This document shows positions 34,297 through 45,954 of a stretch of DNA of 64,000 nucleotides, piece after piece. Both the position numbers and the translations under genes were made by a program. The DNA lies in NCBI GenBank assembly GCA_914767885.1, contig CAJZBQ010000047.1, positions 806,001-870,000 of the forward strand, written 5' to 3'. A model generated the notes under the pieces. It was not told where the DNA came from, did no database searches, and worked only from the letters and a program-made list of their open reading frames with translations. This DNA comes from Blepharisma stoltei (lineage: Eukaryota > Ciliophora > Heterotrichea > Heterotrichida > Blepharismidae). How positions within the stretch are numbered: the first letter of the stretch is position 1; the number at the start of each line of letters is the position of its first letter.

Positions 34297-34975
34297 TTTT
34301 TGATTCCTTAAATAAAGCTGGGCCTCATTTCCAAGTTTATAAAAATAATAAAATGATAGAAGTGATAGCTTTTCTATTGCTTTAGATTAATAAAACATTG
34401 CATGCGCTGCATAAAGAAAGACTAAAATCATAGAGTCAAGAGATAAGTCCTTGGGAATGAAGCAAATTTCCAAAGCCATCACGCTTTGAGATTTTTACCC
34501 TGAAGCTTATAAGATTGACACAGTAATTAAATCACAAAACCTAAAAGCAGATGCCAAATCTCTATGAATTTTAATTTTAAATCCCTGCAATAGGTATTTA
34601 TGAGAAAGGATTGCTTATTCCTTTAATTTAAGTGCAATTCAATTCCAACATTAATTAAACAAATTTTTGCATTTGATAAAAATTGCTTTTATAATAAAGA
34701 TTTAATAAATCGATACTTAAGCAATCAACAATACATAATCAATTTTCCATTGAGCTAGAATCCACTTAAAATACCAGATATATTTTATGTAAAAATGCGT
34801 TAACTTTTTATTTTCACAAAAACTCTTTCCTTTAAAACCTATAATTCTCATTTTATGCTAATATTATCATTAATTATTAATTCAGAATATTAACAGTATT
34901 TTTTTGCTTTTCAAGTCATTAAATTACTTACGCGTCACTTATCCCTCTTGATTCTAATTCTCTGCATAATAAATT
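34297..34975. other. non-coding, one weak open frame
   Basis: A 65-codon frame with three UGA codons runs 34457-34654 (MKQISKAITLWDFYPEAYK...). It could be a small gene, but chance frames of this length are common under a two-stop code. Otherwise nothing. Confidence 0.35.
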
Positions 34976-35956
34976 ATGGGACTTAACACAAAGAAAATTT
35001 CGCCTCTATTAGAATTCACTGCAAAAGCAGTGGAGTTTATTTTTCAAGCCAAAGCCATAGGCTTTAAAAAAGACCCATTTGCGAAATCTCCAGCAAAATC
35101 AGAATCCAATGATCTCCAGCCAATTCGTGACCAAGTTTATAGCATTTTTAGCGAGAACTCAGACTATCAAGAGCTTATTATAGAGATTTTAGAAACCTGT
35201 GAAGACTGCAATACCCAGTTAATTGAACTGTGGAGATTTATCAGTACAGCTAAGAAAAATCACAATAAAATCAAAAAATCAGACAGCGAGTTAGAGCTTG
35301 CTACTAATCTCAGAGTCCTGATGGCAGGCAGTCTATTGCTCCCTTCGAGCTACAAAGATAAGTCAAGGCTGAGGGTAAATATCAGAAAGCCTTCAGTTAA
35401 GCCAACACTTTGAAATTCAAATCTATCACAGGATGAAATCCTGAGATTTCCTGAGCAAGGGCTTATGGTAACCGGAGAAAATAGTATATTAACAGTCTAC
35501 GTGGAGTATATAGAAAGAGACATAAAGCCAGAATTAATAGTCCAGAACTTAGGAAACAGAATCAGAGCATTTTCTTTTGACATAGAAGATACCAAATATA
35601 TGGCCGATTCACTTGACTGATCTCCTTCATCAGGGAAAAAAGGCAAAACTAAAATGCTGTCTTTAATTGACTCAGAAAGCTTTTATGAAGATAACGAGTC
35701 AGGAATAAAACTTATTTCAAGTGTCTATGATTCCAATAGTGAAAGTTCAGAATCAGAAAAAAATGAATTTGCGAATAACAGCTTTGAAATGAATTTTGGA
35801 TCAGATGGACTGGAGGAGGATCCAGATTTGCTTGTGTCGAATTATTTGAATAAATGTGACAAGGCAGGAAAAACACCTTTGTTTATAGGCCATGACACAG
35901 CCCTGATAGAGGCTGCTGCTTTGGTCAAGAAATGGAGACAAACACATGTAAAATAA
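34976..35956 (+). CDS. unassigned protein, weak Atg13-like N-terminus
   Basis: 326 residues, single exon, with UGA-Trp at two places (KPTLWNSNLS; SLDWSPSSGKK). It starts MGLNTKK, a possible myristoylation site. The first 140 residues hint at the HORMA region of Atg13 (LLEFTAKAVEFIFQAK; IELWRFISTAKKNHN; NLRVLMAGSLLLPSSY), where Atg13 proteins have a Trp-containing helix followed by the run ending LLPA. This is a weak resemblance only. The C-terminal half is acidic and Ser-rich, as in Atg13-type disordered tails. Alternative: a ciliate-specific protein. Confidence 0.6.
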
Positions 35957-36454
35957 CCAGAATATTTAATTTGTTTTGTACTTTAAGTAAAATTCTTATT
36001 GAAGCAAACAAGTATAGCTATTTTTAGCTGTTATAAATAGCAATAAATTGAGCTATCTGTATGCAGCTTATTTGCATTGCAAGAACTTCTCCAAGACTAT
36101 GGGAAAATTTTAAAGCATTAAAATGTCGCACTTTTCTTCATTTATTTCGCAGCTAATTTCTATATGAGTATATTGACTAATACAAAATCTTCAAAAAATT
36201 CACCTATATGGTGAAATAAACTGAAGCCAACTAGAAGCTTCATTTGTTCTGTTTAAATTTACAACAAACCCTCCAAATACATTCTTATTTTTTTCAAAAG
36301 CACTCTTTCATATTTGTCAACAAATTGTTATAATAAACCTAAATGCATGAAGTCGAATGTCATCAATAATAAGCGTTAATTCATTCTTATTTATGCTAAT
36401 GCATTATTTATTTTCAAAAATAGCTTAAAATACAACTATCATGTAATATTAAAA
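35957..36454. other. convergent spacer, one weak open frame
   Basis: A 101-codon frame (36123-36428) with several UGA is hydrophobic, almost lacks acidic residues and looks like AT-rich noise. Nothing else. Confidence 0.35.
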
Positions 36455-39400
36455 TTAAATTTTATATTCCTTGATATTTATCTTGAAGCAAAGAAATGCA
36501 AGAAGCAAGCATACAGCAATATAGACTAGCTGATACACAACTACCAATCATAAAGGCATTTCAAACCCAAGCACCTCAAGAGGATCGCAATTTATTCCTT
36601 CAATACTGCAGTCAAAATTAAAATCTGTAAATTGATTCGTACATAAAGCTTGGAAACTCCACCTATAAGGGGATATATATTGCAGCCATCCAAAGGCTTC
36701 GTTCATTTTGTTAACTTTAACAAAAAATCCTGCAAACATAAGGAATTGGAAAACTATTGGAGATGCAAATACTAAAGCAACGTGAGGACTTTTGAAAAAA
36801 ATTCCAAGACAAAGACCAATTGTAAGTCCCATAAGCTGAGAAATTAAACAAATAAGCCAGAAAATCAAGAATTTTCCTGCAGCCATGTTAAAATCAAGCC
36901 AAAAATACAGCACCAGCGCTGAAATTAAAACGCTTACAGCGTGACCTGGGATATCAGATATAAATGTAGCAATAATATAAGAAGCTATTCCATATAAATC
37001 CTGGCTGATTTCTTTAATAAGTACCCCTTTTTCGCATGGTATATCAATAGCCTTGCTTGCGTTTCCTGCACAAACATAGTCCATCGCTATAAGAAACATG
37101 ATTCCTTCAACAGTCTGAGCTGAGCGTAAATCGCCTTTTCCGCCTACCCCATGAAAAATCATACTCAAAAATAAGCCAATAACCGCAAAAAAAGCGATTC
37201 TTATATAGTACCCCCCCCCCTCGTTTGTCGCATTTTCTAGTTTTTTGCCATTTGTCGCATTTTCTAGTTTTTTTTTATAAGAGAAAAAAAAAAATTTTCA
37301 GGACCTCATTTGTCGCATTTTCTAGTTTTTTTTTAAGCAAAAAAAAATTGGTTCAGGACCTCGCTTGCCGCATTTTCTAGTTTTTTTTTCTCTCTATAAA
37401 TTCCTAAAAATTAAAATTCGTCAAGGGATCAGTTAGTGAAATTTCATCATTTCTTCCTTCAAAATCCTTGCTCCGACTCCTCAATCCCCACAGCTTGCTT
37501 CCCATTACCTGCTCCCATTGCTTAAGCCTCACCACTTGCCATTCACCATTCTTATTCCCCTATCTTCATGCCTATTTCCTTATTTGATAGCTTAATTTCT
37601 AGTCTTCCATATTAATTAATGGAGTTGCGCAAAATTGAGGACCAGCCGATAAAAATCCCGGCAATGATTCAAAGCATGGCCTATGGAGAGAGGCTCAATG
37701 CAAAGCAGATCCAAGAGCGTCTTGCTGCTTGTGGCAAGGACATGAGCCTGACGACGATCAGGCACTACACCAACAAGTTCAATCCTGAAGAGCACACTTT
37801 AGAGCTCAGGCGGAAGCTTGTGGACCATGGACTATCGCCTCCTCCTAAGAAAATGGAATGATGGAGAGCATAGTCAAGAGGATCATTGACGTAGGTTTCT
37901 TTAAAAACGAAGAACTTGCGACAATCTTGGGGACTTCTAAACGGACTATTGAGCGAATTGCTGCAGAGAATACTGAGAGTGAATCTGACGAAGCGGCTGG
38001 AAGAGAAGAGGCACTATCCAGATCTCCCCTAAAGCATTGAAGTGATGAAGACTTTGCTGAGGTCATTAAGGAATGTGAGAAGGATACAGGCTTTGTCAGC
38101 AAAGCAAGTTTGAGGGCCCAATTCAAAAGAAAGACAGTTGACATCAGCGAAGAACAGCTAGAAAAGAGCTGAAGAAGAGGGGATATGTCTATAGGAAGAA
38201 GAGGGTTGTTCTACAGCTAACTAAAGCTCATAAAGAGCAGAGAATGTCCTGGGCTAGGTCTTTGATTGACTCAGATATCGCTTCATGGATCTTCAGTGAT
38301 GAGTGCTATGTGCATCTCTTTCGTAACTCTAATTTGTGCAAAGAAGGGATAAACGCAACGATTGAAGAGCCTATCAATTGAAAAACCTCAATGATGATCT
38401 GGGGAGGAATTTCTATCGTTTTTGGCAAAATGCTCTTCATAAAGAAGGAGAAGTATGCAATCAATTCCCAGGTCTATATCAGAGACATTCTCCAGGGCTA
38501 TATTGAGCCTTTAGATGGAGACTACACCTTCGTTCAGGATGGGGCAACAGCCCATACTGCAAGGCAGACTATGGAATATTGCTGAGAAAACGGGATTGAT
38601 GTGAAGACTCAATCGCCGAAGAGCCCAGATCTCAATCCAATTGAGATGATCTGGGCCAATTTGAAGAGGAAAGTGGAGAAAAGAAGGCCTGACAGCAAAG
38701 CCAGACTAATTGCTGCCATTCAGGAGTCATGGGACGAAATTTCTTTTGAGGAAGTGCAAAATTCCATTCTTAAGGTGAAAAATGAAAGAGCAAGGCAGGT
38801 CATTGAAGCGCAAGGAGAATGGAGTTAATAAATTTAATCTATTCTCTAAAAAGGGGAGAGTAAAGTGGGAAGGACTCGGGCCTGCTAACCCTCTGCAGGC
38901 AAATGTAAGGTAAACTCCTTTATAATTACTCAATTAAATTAATCAGAAAATATTTTTTAAAAAAAACTAAGATTTGCGACATCAAAAAAAAATTAAAAAA
39001 ACTAGAAATTGCGACAAATGTATTTGCACTAGAAAATGCGACAAACGAGGTCCTGTAAATTTTTTTTTTCCCTTAAAAAAAAACTAGAAAATGCGACAAA
39101 CGAGGGGGGGGGTACTATATAAGTTGCCATAGGATTTCTGATATTATTCATAAATCCTCTATGACATAATAATAAAAATTTCCTGAATCAGCTTATATGT
39201 CTAGGTTTCGACAGATTTATATACAATGATTGTGTGAAATTATCAGTATTTTTTTGGCAAACTAGATTTTCCTTATATGACTCAGTTAATTTTTTAAGGA
39301 CTTCTTTTTCTTTGTCTGTTTTTTCATATCGATTCACAATATGAGTAATTTTCATATAGAAATCTGAAGGATTCGTTAGCTTTGGGCAGCTTAGCCCGAT

Positions 39401-40418
39401 ATTTTTAAAATACATCTTTGACTGAGCTGCATCGCCTTGATATATGATGTTTCCATCTGTGATTAAAATTAGCTGCTGAAGCTTATTGAATATTTTAAAA
39501 CTAGGCTGATGAATAGTAAAAATGACGGTTTTTCCTTTAATTGCTTGTTGCAATAATAAATCAATAATAATCTCAGCAGTAAAGGAATCTAAAGAAGAAG
39601 TGGGCTCGTCTAGGATAAGAATTTTTGGATCAGAAAGCAGCTCAATGCCTAAGCTGACTCGTTTTTTCTCCCCTCCTGAGATCCCTGGATACATAAAATT
39701 GCCAATAATATGGTCAGCGATTCCTTCTAGTTTTAATTCCCCTATAATACTATTAACTTTCTGTATTACTTGCTTTTTTCCTCCTCCAAATTTAAGTGAA
39801 GCTGCGAAAAAAAGCGTTTCTCTGACAGTCAAGAAAGGCAGCAAGAAGTCGTCTTTCATGACATATCCTCTATAACACTCATAGTCCAGAGATTTTATAT
39901 CTTTGGCATTGAGCTTTATAGATCCGTTTATCTTTGATTTCGAATGAGTTCTTAATCCAGCTAAAATATCTAGCAAAGAGGTTTTCCCTGAACCAGAACT
40001 ACCCATTATGGCGAGTAACTCACCTGGGTTTGCAGTTCCAGAAACCTCTTTGAGAATTTCTTTATAGTCTTTTTCAATTTTGACATGATAAGAAATTTTC
40101 TTTCACTCTAGCTTGAGCTTTTGCGTTTCAAAAAGGGAGCTTTCTTGTGGCAAAATTTGAAATTTTTTAGGAATTAAGGTGAAAAGTGTGTCTGACTCAG
40201 TTGAAAAATCTTGATTATTTGTTGAAATCTGCTTAATTGTGGTTTAGTTTTAATATTAGCTTTTTGCTCTTTAAAATGGGCTTATGCTATATACGATGCT
40301 GGATACTAGCCTTGCGTATAGCTTTTGAGAGAGCTAAAATAGCCCTTTCTAGATTGCTATATACACCATATTTATTTTTCATAGAATTAATTGTGGTTGC
40401 TTCGTATGAGCTTTTCAT
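36455..40418 (-). CDS. ABCG-family half-transporter, two insertions
   Basis: 631 residues after removing the Tc1/mariner element (one TATATA kept) and the SINE at 40245-40386 (one 12-bp repeat kept). One nucleotide-binding domain precedes one membrane domain, the reverse order typical of ABCG/White. Walker A is GSSGSGKTS, the Q-loop KDDFLLPFLTVRETL, the signature SGGEKKRVSLGIELL, Walker B KILILDEPTSSLDS, and the H-loop TIHQPS. The membrane half has several helices and the Cys-containing loop before the last one (FDCSIEGINCD). Such proteins dimerise and export lipids or xenobiotics. The start at 40418 (MKSSYEATTIKQI) only connects to the rest after SINE removal. Many UGA-Trp codons. Confidence 0.9.
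37208..39115 (+). mobile_element. Tc1/mariner-type transposon in ABCG gene
   Basis: 1908 bp between TATATA copies (37202-37207, 39116-39121). Terminal inverted repeats start GTACCCCCCCC and contain a 17-bp motif (TTTGTCGCATTTTCTAG) repeated about four times at the left end and three to four times in inverse orientation at the right. These are plausible transposase-binding sites. It holds a DD34E transposase remnant. Confidence 0.9.
37619..38828 (+). pseudogene. Tc1/mariner transposase, frameshifted
   Basis: Three overlapping frames together give one transposase. Part 1 (from ATG 37619) is an N-terminal helix-turn-helix (AKQIQERLAACGKDMSLTTI). Part 2 (from 37858) is a second HTH (ELATILGTSKRTIERIA). 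Part 3 (from about 38168) is the catalytic domain. The triad is intact: D in IFSDECYVHLF, D in VQDGATAHTARQT, E in SPDLNPIEMIW, with 34 residues between the last D and E. The two frame changes, near 37855 and 38165, do not look like 15-nt introns, so the gene is probably dead. UGA serves as Trp inside it (MEYCWENG), so it has adapted to the host code. Confidence 0.85.
40245..40386 (-). mobile_element. tRNA-like SINE at the ABCG start codon
   Basis: 142 bp between perfect 12-bp repeats TTAATTGTGGTT (40233-40244, 40387-40398). On the minus strand it reads like a decayed tRNA: GGGCTATTTTAGCTCTC with an A-box look, a possible anticodon stem ATAC...GTAT, and a 3' AAGCCC pairing with GGGCT. It separates the first seven codons of the ABCG gene from the rest. 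Confidence 0.75.
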
Positions 40419-41392
40419 ATTATTTAATTTATCAAATCAATCAAGGCGATATCAAAATATCTAAAAGGTAAGGCTTATATTCACATTTACATAGGAAATA
40501 CATCAAATATGAAAAAGCCTTACCAATATGACATATTTCATATATAGTTTTAATATCAGTAATAAGTTTTGACAAAGAAATAATGAAAGCTATAATTGCG
40601 ATTAATTTACTTATGGAAAGTTAATTTAATTTTGATGTATTTAGGTTAATATGAAGTATGCTAGTATTTAAAATCGTTAAAATAAATAGTGAGCTTATGA
40701 TTCTTCATTAGCAATTTTACTCAAAAATAGCCAGAGAAGAAGTAGAGATACGTAAAACTCCTATGCTTGTCTACTAACCATGGGACATAGGTCTATCAGC
40801 TAATCACTTTAAGAAAAAAAAATTGAATGAAATATTTGCTGAGAGATAAGCTGGAAGATGATATAAAATAAAATGAAGTTAAATCCATAGAATGAAAATT
40901 GCTTGGGATGCTTCTTTTATACAGGAAATCTACTTTGATTTATAATTTGCTTTTGCGTACATAAATGGCAAAGATAAAATTTTTATATATTATAGTTTCA
41001 TACAAATAGCAAATGACTTAATGAATTTTATATCTAAAAAATAGCACTTGTGGGCTATCAGAGTATATATGCACACATGCTAAAATTAAAAAAAGATTTA
41101 TTTCAAATGTTCACAAAGTGATTCATATTCACCTTAGAGATATAATTGCTAGCCTATTCTAGTTTGCAGGCTAGATTATTTACATAAACGCCCTGAAAGA
41201 ATAAAATCTGCCTGCTACACAAGTTAAATGCTATTAAGGTCAGCATTACTTCAAAAGTATGAACTTAAGTAAGCGATAGATAAATATCATAAATCCTCAT
41301 TTCTAATTTTTCTAAAACAAATTTCTATTTAAAATTCATAAAGATTCTGATTTTAAATTAAATAAGTTAAAGACTAGCACGTACTAACAGTC
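40419..41392. other. AT-rich non-coding
   Basis: No gene recognised. A 10-bp inverted repeat GGTAAGGCTT...AAGCCTTACC lies at about 40468-40525 and could be a tiny palindromic element. Confidence 0.45.
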
Positions 41393-42308
41393 TTAACTCT
41401 GATTTATTGCCTGCATCAAGCTCATTAATGACTCTTGCAGTAAACATTGCAACTTATTTCTGTGTGGGTCAGGCGTTTCTCTATATAGCTTTCTCACCAG
41501 CGATCTTTTGCATTCATCTAATTCTGCTACATCCAGCTCAATTTTCGAGTTCAAGAACTTCAATCACTGATTCCTAAACCCATTTTGTCCATGCTGCTCC
41601 AGCGAACAAATTACACTTACTCCCCTCAGTGAGTGGACAAAAAAATTTTGTTCACTCACGGAGGGTGGGTTTTTGGGCAAAAAATAGGGATTTTTCTAAT
41701 GGTTTTGTTCACTCACGGAGGGGGGGAGTTACAATCGCAATGACAAGTGCCGAAAATTGTGACAAATAATAATCCGTATAACAAATCATCGCAAAAGCGT
41801 CACTTCTATCAAGAATTTTTGAAAAATCATATTCGACGCCAGTAACATACAACAATTGTCGTGACAATTCAGCAGCTGTAGGGAATGATAAAGTCCAGCC
41901 GAACTTTTGTAAGGCAAATAGCTCAGTGGTCTGGATGTCTTCTTTTCTATACATGTTGCTTGTGTGGAGCACTGCGTGCTCCAAAGTATACATGACACTT
42001 TCATGAAACTTCAAAGCGACCATTAAGCAAACAATCCCGACTAATTGTAGGACTGCTTTTTTGGTCTTGACTTGGGATAAAAAGCGATTTATGAGGGTAA
42101 TGGCAAGCTGGATTGTTTCGACGCTGGCCCCGATTTCTTCTGCGTGATTCACTATTCAATTGACGAGCTTATCGTGCATCCAGACTTCAATTTCTTGGTT
42201 TTCTCTTAAAAAGTTGCCCATTCGGGGCAGCTTTTGTTCAATTTCAAGGAGATAAGTGAGGACCTCAGAACTCCAGTCTGTAACCAGCCTTTCACGTTTA
42301 GAAATCAT
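41393..42308 (-). CDS. cyclin (cyclin-box protein), MITE-interrupted
   Basis: 267 residues after removing the 109-bp MITE at 41620-41728 with one TTA. The cyclin box is at about residues 50-150: HDKLVNWIVNHAEEIG, then LAITLINRFLSQV, LQLVGIVCLMVALKFHES, FALQKFGWTLSFPTAAEL. These correspond to the first cyclin-fold helices that bind a CDK. The conserved WIV Trp is a UGA codon. The second half is shorter than in A/B cyclins, so a G1- or Pcl-like type is possible. After excision the frame reads LVIAIVSVICSLEQHG and continues to TAA at 41393. Confidence 0.85.
41620..41728 (-). mobile_element. short MITE family A derivative in cyclin gene
   Basis: 109 bp flanked by TTA (41617-41619, 41729-41731). 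It is the smallest copy: little more than the family A right end with the left terminus fused on. This suggests internal deletion. Confidence 0.88.
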
Positions 42309-42622
42309 GAAAGTTCAAGTTATGATATTATAAATAGGGCTAAAAGGAACTGGTATTTTTAATTTTTATTATAAATACAATGGCTAGGCACAGCTGCCTT
42401 CAATAAACCTTCCTCCTCCTCCGCGATAGTCATTATTATGGGATTCAGCTTTCCATAAGGACCTTTATCCGCAATACCAATATTGGTTACTGCATATGGT
42501 AGCTCGGTGACTCATAAGTAATTAGAGATATATGGCTTTACTGCCTAGCTCATATGAAGAGGACAACTTCAGGCTGAACACGTACTGGAGCTAGGCTCAG
42601 GCGAGGTCAGCATGACCAGTGA

Positions 42623-43113
42623 TTAGATTAGATTAGAAAGAATTATAGCGGGTCGTCGGGGATTATTTCAACCTCTATCCGTTCAACGGATAGCTTCACG
42701 TTGACGCTAAGCGCTATCCTCACACCACCTTTTTCCCTGCTGACGTCACCAAAAAATGGTGACGTCAGAGGTCTGTCGGGGAGACACCCCTACTGAGGCC
42801 GAGCCTTTCCTGGTCCTAAAATTCAGCAAAGGCTCCCTTAACTTCTGACAGAGCTCAGAGTATGGGTGGTCGCCTTTTGCTTTCTCTATGGCCTGTCTGA
42901 GCCGTATTTCAGGCTCGGGAATGCTCTCATGGAGTGGTATTAGGACTTTGCGCCGTAGGACTTCTTGTGGGTAAGGAAAAAAAGTCTAAGGTTATCCCTT
43001 AGACCAAAAACCCACCCCGGAGAACTATCACCATGTGGCTCTTCACTCCTGGCCAGGATCAACTCACGGGTTATCAGGAGTCCACGTCAGATCTCGCCAT
43101 TTTAATAATTCTA
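42623..43113 (-). mobile_element. nested retroposon, 12-bp duplication
   Basis: 491 bp between CATGACCAGTGA copies (42611-42622, 43114-43125). The 5' end AAAATGGCGAGATCTGACG and the tail TCTAATCTAATC in its own sense match the element at 18609-19072. It contains a short internal palindrome around TGACGTCACC. Confidence 0.88.
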
Positions 43114-43188
43114 CATGACCAGTGAAGAATTCTTCAGTCTAAAGCATCCTGTTGAAGAAGAAATGCGTTAAAATCTAAATAACTAGTA

Positions 43189-43514
43189 TTACCTGCAAAA
43201 AGGGGAGGCGTATTATACGAAGCAGGTGGTCTCTCCAGTTCAAGGTTCTTATTTCAGAGTGGTGACACTAGTCAGAGGTAATAGGCAGGATGAAGTAATT
43301 AGACGATCGAAGTGACCAATCTTGAAATGATAGCACTCGGCAAAATTTTGATACAGCAGAGCAATGCCATTACCGAAAACCGGGGTTTCGGCCTGAGCTT
43401 AGAGTTGCTATAGCCAGAAGCCACTCAATTCGTTTGTGCTGCCAGGCTACTTGCGCCACACAGAATGCTAAAAATGAAGGCAGGAATCTTAAGTACCAAT
43501 CTAATAATCTAAAT
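43189..43514 (+). mobile_element. nested retroposon, 19-bp duplication
   Basis: 326 bp between 19-bp repeats (43170-43188 and 43515-43533) that differ at one base (AACTAGTA against AACCAGTA). The tail is an AATCTAATAATCTAAAT run. Confidence 0.8.
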
Positions 43515-43805
43515 AAAATCTAAATAACCAGTAACAGTAGATATTTTTAATTTTTAAGAAAAACCAGTAAACGAGGAGAAATCCAGGTAGGTTGTGAATT
43601 TTATTATAAAAGGGGATTTCTAGAAGAATTTAAAGAAAGAAAAAAAACATTTTTCACAAAATATAAAAGAGTAGAAACAAATCATTAAAAGATTGATTGA
43701 TATATAGCAATGATTATTTATTTTAAGATTTTTTAGGTATTATAATTAACCAGGATTTAAAGACTGAATATTTCTGCTGATTAATTTATTACGAAAATAT
43801 TTACT

Positions 43806-45149
43806 TTAATCTATTAAAATCCCAAGGGCATTTATGAGCTGTGTAATTTTATCTTCGAGTCAGTCTTTATGTAAGAGTTCTTGCACTAAATTTTGAGGAA
43901 GCCCTGAAAATCCAATTTTGCATCCTAGCAATGCTCCGCCAGCAGCTGCATTAGTATCTGCGTCTCCTCCTTGAATGATAATTTCTCTGATAGCCTCTTC
44001 AAAATTATCTTGCCTTAATGTATGAAAGGCACATCCTAATTCCCTCTTATATGCACAAGATCTTTTTGTAAAAAGGCTTAATTTTATTTTTTCGAGTTAA
44101 TTTAAAATCTTTTAAAGAATAAATGTATATATGACGTTGTTTTTTTAATTAAAAATATATTATTATATCATATAATAAATCTTGCTTATTTATATATCAT
44201 TAGCTTTTAAATGAATACAGCTTATACATTATTTATTAATTTAAGGAGAGAGTAAGCAAATATAAGCATACCCCATATCTTTCCCATCAATTGGCAAGAG
44301 AGCTGGAAGATCAATATTCATATACCTTCTTAACAGCTCAATATTAAATCTCTCTTCAAAATTTTCCTTTTGCTCGTTATATTCTGCTATTTTTTCAGGC
44401 GTACAGTTTGAATTTACTTCACTGTCTAAAGAATTCGTATAATTTTGAAGAAAATTGGATGTGAGCTCATAAGAAGCTTCTATAACTGTATTTATATCTC
44501 TCAACCCTTGCAGCATTAATGAAATTGCCACTGTTTGAGCTATGCTTGCAGAGAGACTTCTAGGATCTGCATGAGTGCACTTTCCAATATCTTTTGTTTG
44601 TCTAATGACTTGCTCGGTGTCGTTATAATTAATGATTCCTAATATGCATGATTTCATAAGAGCTCCATTAGCTGCCAAGTTGCATTTCCCTCCAATTCAT
44701 GCATCAAGTGCTGCTAAATGGGGATTATTAAGAAACTCTTTGTGGCTCATTGTTCGTCTTACAGTTTGGCCGCATCCAAAGCCGGATTTGTCACCTAGCT
44801 CACGGAAGCCTTTGTTCCTCCAATCTCTTAATTTTGCTGCGAAATCTTGAAAATTCCAACCTCTTGACTGAAGATAGGAATTAAGGATGACAATCATTTG
44901 GTCTGTATCATCACTTCAATCGCCTTCAGGAATCTTTCTTTTCTTATTCCAATTTAGCAAAGACAGAGGAGTGTTATTTCAAACATTAGCTGAATATTCT
45001 GCTTTTTTAAATTCTGTGCGAATACCAATAGCATCACCCAAAGCTTGCCCATAAATGCACCCACGAATTTTATCAAGAAGTTCTTCTTTAGATAAAGGCT
45101 GTAGCTGCAGCAAATATTTCGCTAAAATTTCTGATGAATTTTGATCCAT
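43806..45149 (-). CDS. ADP-ribosylglycohydrolase, paralogue 1, MITE-interrupted
   Basis: 375 residues after removing 44040-44252 with one TAA, exactly the length of paralogue 2. ADP-ribosylglycohydrolases (ARH/DraG fold) remove ADP-ribose from proteins or hydrolyse related bonds using two Mg ions. Metal-site motifs are GCIYGQALGDAIGIRTEF, GDWSDDTDQMIVIL and GGDADTNAAAGGALLGCKIG. The Trp of WSDDTD is UGA. The insertion falls between YAYIC and GCAFHTLRQDN; paralogue 2 reads straight through here as YAYICLGCTFH, confirming the junction. Cytosolic by lack of signal (inference). Confidence 0.9.
44040..44252. mobile_element. family B-like MITE in glycohydrolase gene
   Basis: 213 bp flanked by TAA (44037-44039, 44253-44255). 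Ends TTCCCTCTTATATG and AATTTAAGGAGAGAG are a worn CTCCC...TTTAAATT terminus. Confidence 0.8.
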
Positions 45150-45954
45150 ATTAAAAACAATAACTGAGGAAAGTATTTCACTAAAATTTCTGTTAAGTTT
45201 TGATTAATGCTAGTGATCTTTATTAACGATTATTAAAAATTCTCGTATTACAGTTAAATAAAGCTTGATAAGGATATCATAATGCCAGAAATATTTCTTT
45301 TGAGGCTTAATGAAAATTCTTTATTGCAAATATTAAATTAAACCGTGACCCCTCACTGAGACTAATTCTTTCAGACTAATATTTTTTCGCCTATTTTTTT
45401 TTTGCCTATTTTTTTTTAGCCTATTTTTTTTAGCCTAATTTTTTTTGGCCTAATATTTTTGTGCCTAATATTTTTTGGCCTAATTTTTTTTGCCTAATTT
45501 TTTTTGGCCTATTTTTTTTGGCCTAATTTTTTTTGGCCTAATTTTTTTGGCCTAATTTTTTTGGCCTAATTTTTTTGGCCTAATTTTTTTTGGCCTAATT
45601 TTTTTTGGCCTAATTTTTTTTGGCCTAATTTTTTTTGGCCTAATTTTTTTTTGGCCTAATTTTTTTTGGCCTAATTTTTTTGGCCTAATTTTTTTTGGCC
45701 TAATTTTTTGGCCTAATTTTTTTGGCCTAGTTTTTTTGGCCTAATTTTTTTTTGGCCTAATTTTTTGGGATAAAATTTCTCTATCCAACTCCTCAATGCT
45801 CTATAATATAATACTTTCAAGTTATTTATGCGGATGTGAGATAGATTCTAACTTTAATACTCCTTCTTATATTAAACTTAATATTTTTTTGAGTAAATAT
45901 AAGCATATCTCTGAGCTCATTTTCCTGTTTTCCTCATATTTTAAGCTTACTCTA

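Larger units (their letters stand above)
42369..43541 (+). mobile_element. outer retroposon of a three-deep nest
   Basis: Perfect 15-bp repeat TATTTTTAATTTTTA at 42354-42368 and 43542-43556. Its own sequence (42369-42610, about 43126-43169, and a few bases before 43541) begins near ATGGCTAGGCACAGC. Two younger retroposons sit inside. Confidence 0.75.

Noticed and set aside
36123-36428. 101-codon frame with several UGA-Trp codons
   Set aside because: With two stop codons and about 70% AT, chance frames of this size are expected several times in the window. It is hydrophobic, nearly lacks acidic residues and has no motif.
37619-38828. Transposase frame changes as 15-nt introns
   Set aside because: No GT...AG segment of suitable length lies at either break. 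Single-base changes explain them better.
44632-44850. Plus-strand frames antisense to the glycohydrolase, ABCG, TBCD and receptor genes
   Set aside because: No motifs; they mirror conserved coding sequence on the opposite strand.
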